Positions 12,304 through 13,106 of a stretch of DNA of 13,106 bases are shown here, in pieces. The stretch is from positions 1 to 13,106 of the forward strand of contig DASPXK010000067.1 of NCBI GenBank assembly GCA_035637315.1, written 5' to 3'. The number at the start of each line of letters is the position of its first letter. Within the stretch, counting starts at the first letter, position 1. Made by a program: the position numbers and the translations under genes. The notes beneath the pieces were generated by a model. That model searched no databases. It was not told the DNA's origin and worked only from the letters and a program-made list of their open reading frames with translations. The DNA is from DASPXK01 sp035637315 (GTDB lineage Bacteria > Chloroflexota > UBA6077 > JACCZL01).

Positions 12304-13106
12304 CTAGACGCCCGGGAAGATGCGATTCAGGCCGCTCGCCCGATCTCGGTCTCCCTGCACAGGCACCTCGCCCGTTTCGATAGCCCGAGCCAGGTCGAGC
12401 CTGCCGGCCAGCAGGCGCACGTACTGGTCGGCGCTCAGGCGAGCGGTCACGTCCGGCCTGTCCAGCGCTCCTCGCTCTATCGTGACCTCTCCGCCTTGCG
12501 CGGTGACCGTGACTGGCCCCACCCCATCTCCCACCTGGAGCACGTACCGCCCCGGCGCTCCTCCGGCGGCCTCGCGGCTGGCGATCAACGGCGCGAACTC
12601 GACCGCCCTGGTGGCGAGCTGCTGGGCCCACGGGGTGGGAACCGTCGCGGCGGGGTCGCGTCCGGAGCGTGCGTCCCAGTGGTGGTAGACGCTCTCGAAG
12701 AGGCAGACGAAGGTCGCCTGCCACAGCGGCATCTTCGTGAACCCGAGATCGACCGTCTGCTGCAAGTGCTCGGTCGTCGCCTCGTCGACCGAAGACACTA
12801 TGCTGTCCGCGGCCTGCTCGAGCGTGTCCGCCAGCTCGTTGGGCGGCAGGGTTTTAAAGGACTCCCACAGCTCGTCGGGCGGGGCCGGCTCACCACGCGT
12901 TATGCCGCGTACCAAAGTGGGAAACCAGACCGCCTCCCCGACCACATGGCCCGCCAGGTCGCGTACCGTCCACTCCTTGCAGCCGGTCGGACCGCTCCAT
13001 GCCTGCTCGGGGAGCGAGCGTAGATAGCTCGCGTGGTCGCGGTGGACCTCGGCGGCGGTCGTCGCGTATGAGCGAGCGAGGGCGTCGATTGAAGGCTGTT
13101 CTGTTG
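12304..13106 (-). CDS. DinB/mycothiol-dependent maleylpyruvate isomerase-like protein with SCP2 domain (5' end outside window)
   Basis: The frame is open to the right window edge, where it reads TEQPSIDALARSYATTAAEV with no start codon, so the N-terminus is missing; the GTG at 12945 is internal. The visible 267 residues hold an MDMPI/DinB-like four-helix domain with the family motif CKEWTVRDLAGHVVGEAVWF and a later YHHWDARSG; the His residues are likely metal ligands. The last 85 residues form an SCP2 (sterol-carrier)-like domain, from about RYVLQVGDGVGPVTV through LARAIETGEVPVQGD. Family members are thiol-dependent isomerases or transferases using mycothiol or bacillithiol, but most are uncharacterised. 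Position ahead of two crotonases suggests lipid or aromatic CoA metabolism; SCP2 would fit an acyl ligand. Confidence 0.8.
   Translation of the reverse strand, partial: TEQPSIDALARSYATTAAEVHRDHASYLRSLPEQAWSGPTGCKEWTVRDLAGHVVGEAVWFPTLVRGITRGEPAPPDELWESFKTLPPNELADTLEQAADSIVSSVDEATTEHLQQTVDLGFTKMPLWQATFVCLFESVYHHWDARSGRDPAATVPTPWAQQLATRAVEFAPLIASREAAGGAPGRYVLQVGDGVGPVTVTAQGGEVTIERGALDRPDVTARLSADQYVRLLAGRLDLARAIETGEVPVQGDRDRASGLNRIFPGV

Noticed and set aside
1..13106. CRISPR arrays, tRNA or rRNA genes, transposase or phage genes
   Set aside because: I looked for regularly spaced direct repeats, tRNA-like cloverleaf sequences and known mobile-element motifs and saw none beyond the short palindromic repeats listed.

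Overview
This is a GC-rich bacterial chromosomal window. Several starts are GTG, and coding strands have strong G/C preference at third codon positions. The combination of a MerR-type HspR next to a zinc-finger-less DnaJ, a mycothiol-type DinB/SCP2 protein, an HspR-rhomboid-BON-DUF3105 run and many crotonases points to an actinobacterial or, more likely in my view, an uncultured Chloroflexota genome. That assignment is inference; no rRNA or other marker is present.

Layout, left to right. (1) 1-317 holds the 3' end of a DoxX-like membrane protein. (2) 314-3544 is a tight plus-strand unit. A textbook promoter (TTGACA-N18-TACAAT) overlaps two copies of ACAAYGTCGTTA spaced 22 bp apart. It is followed by a CbpA-type dnaJ, hspR, a rhomboid protease, a two-BON-domain protein and a DUF3105 membrane-anchored protein. 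The last three are joined by GTGA and ATGA stop/start overlaps. A fifth small membrane protein gene follows, frameshifted and cut off by a CT/GA-rich hairpin repeat. (3) 3780-6095 is a lone molybdenum hydroxylase large subunit with no FAD or iron-sulfur partner in the window. (4) 6244-6477 is a small cysteine-rich protein of unknown function whose tail runs into a repeat. (5) 6505-7416 (minus) is ribonuclease Z. (6) 7417-7611 is a divergent intergenic region carrying a 70-bp palindromic-pair repeat and a promoter. (7) 7612-8563 is an exported metallo-beta-lactamase-fold gene broken by a one-base frameshift and lacking the usual HxHxDH zinc motif. A TolB/PD40 propeller protein follows. (8) 9598-13106 is a minus-strand unit read from the right edge: a DinB/MDMPI-SCP2 protein (partial), a canonical enoyl-CoA hydratase, a PaaG-like crotonase and a zinc-ribbon membrane protein. 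A second palindromic-pair repeat lies between the two crotonase genes.

The genes suggest three themes: a heat-shock/membrane-quality-control operon probably under HspR or another repressor, a CoA-thioester (fatty or aromatic acid) catabolic operon, and housekeeping tRNA maturation. The least ordinary signals are the tandem operator-like repeats over the dnaJ promoter, the two REPIN-like elements that share GTAGGGGCG/CGCCCCTAC ends but differ inside, and two decaying genes. I found no RNA genes, CRISPR arrays, transposase genes or phage genes.
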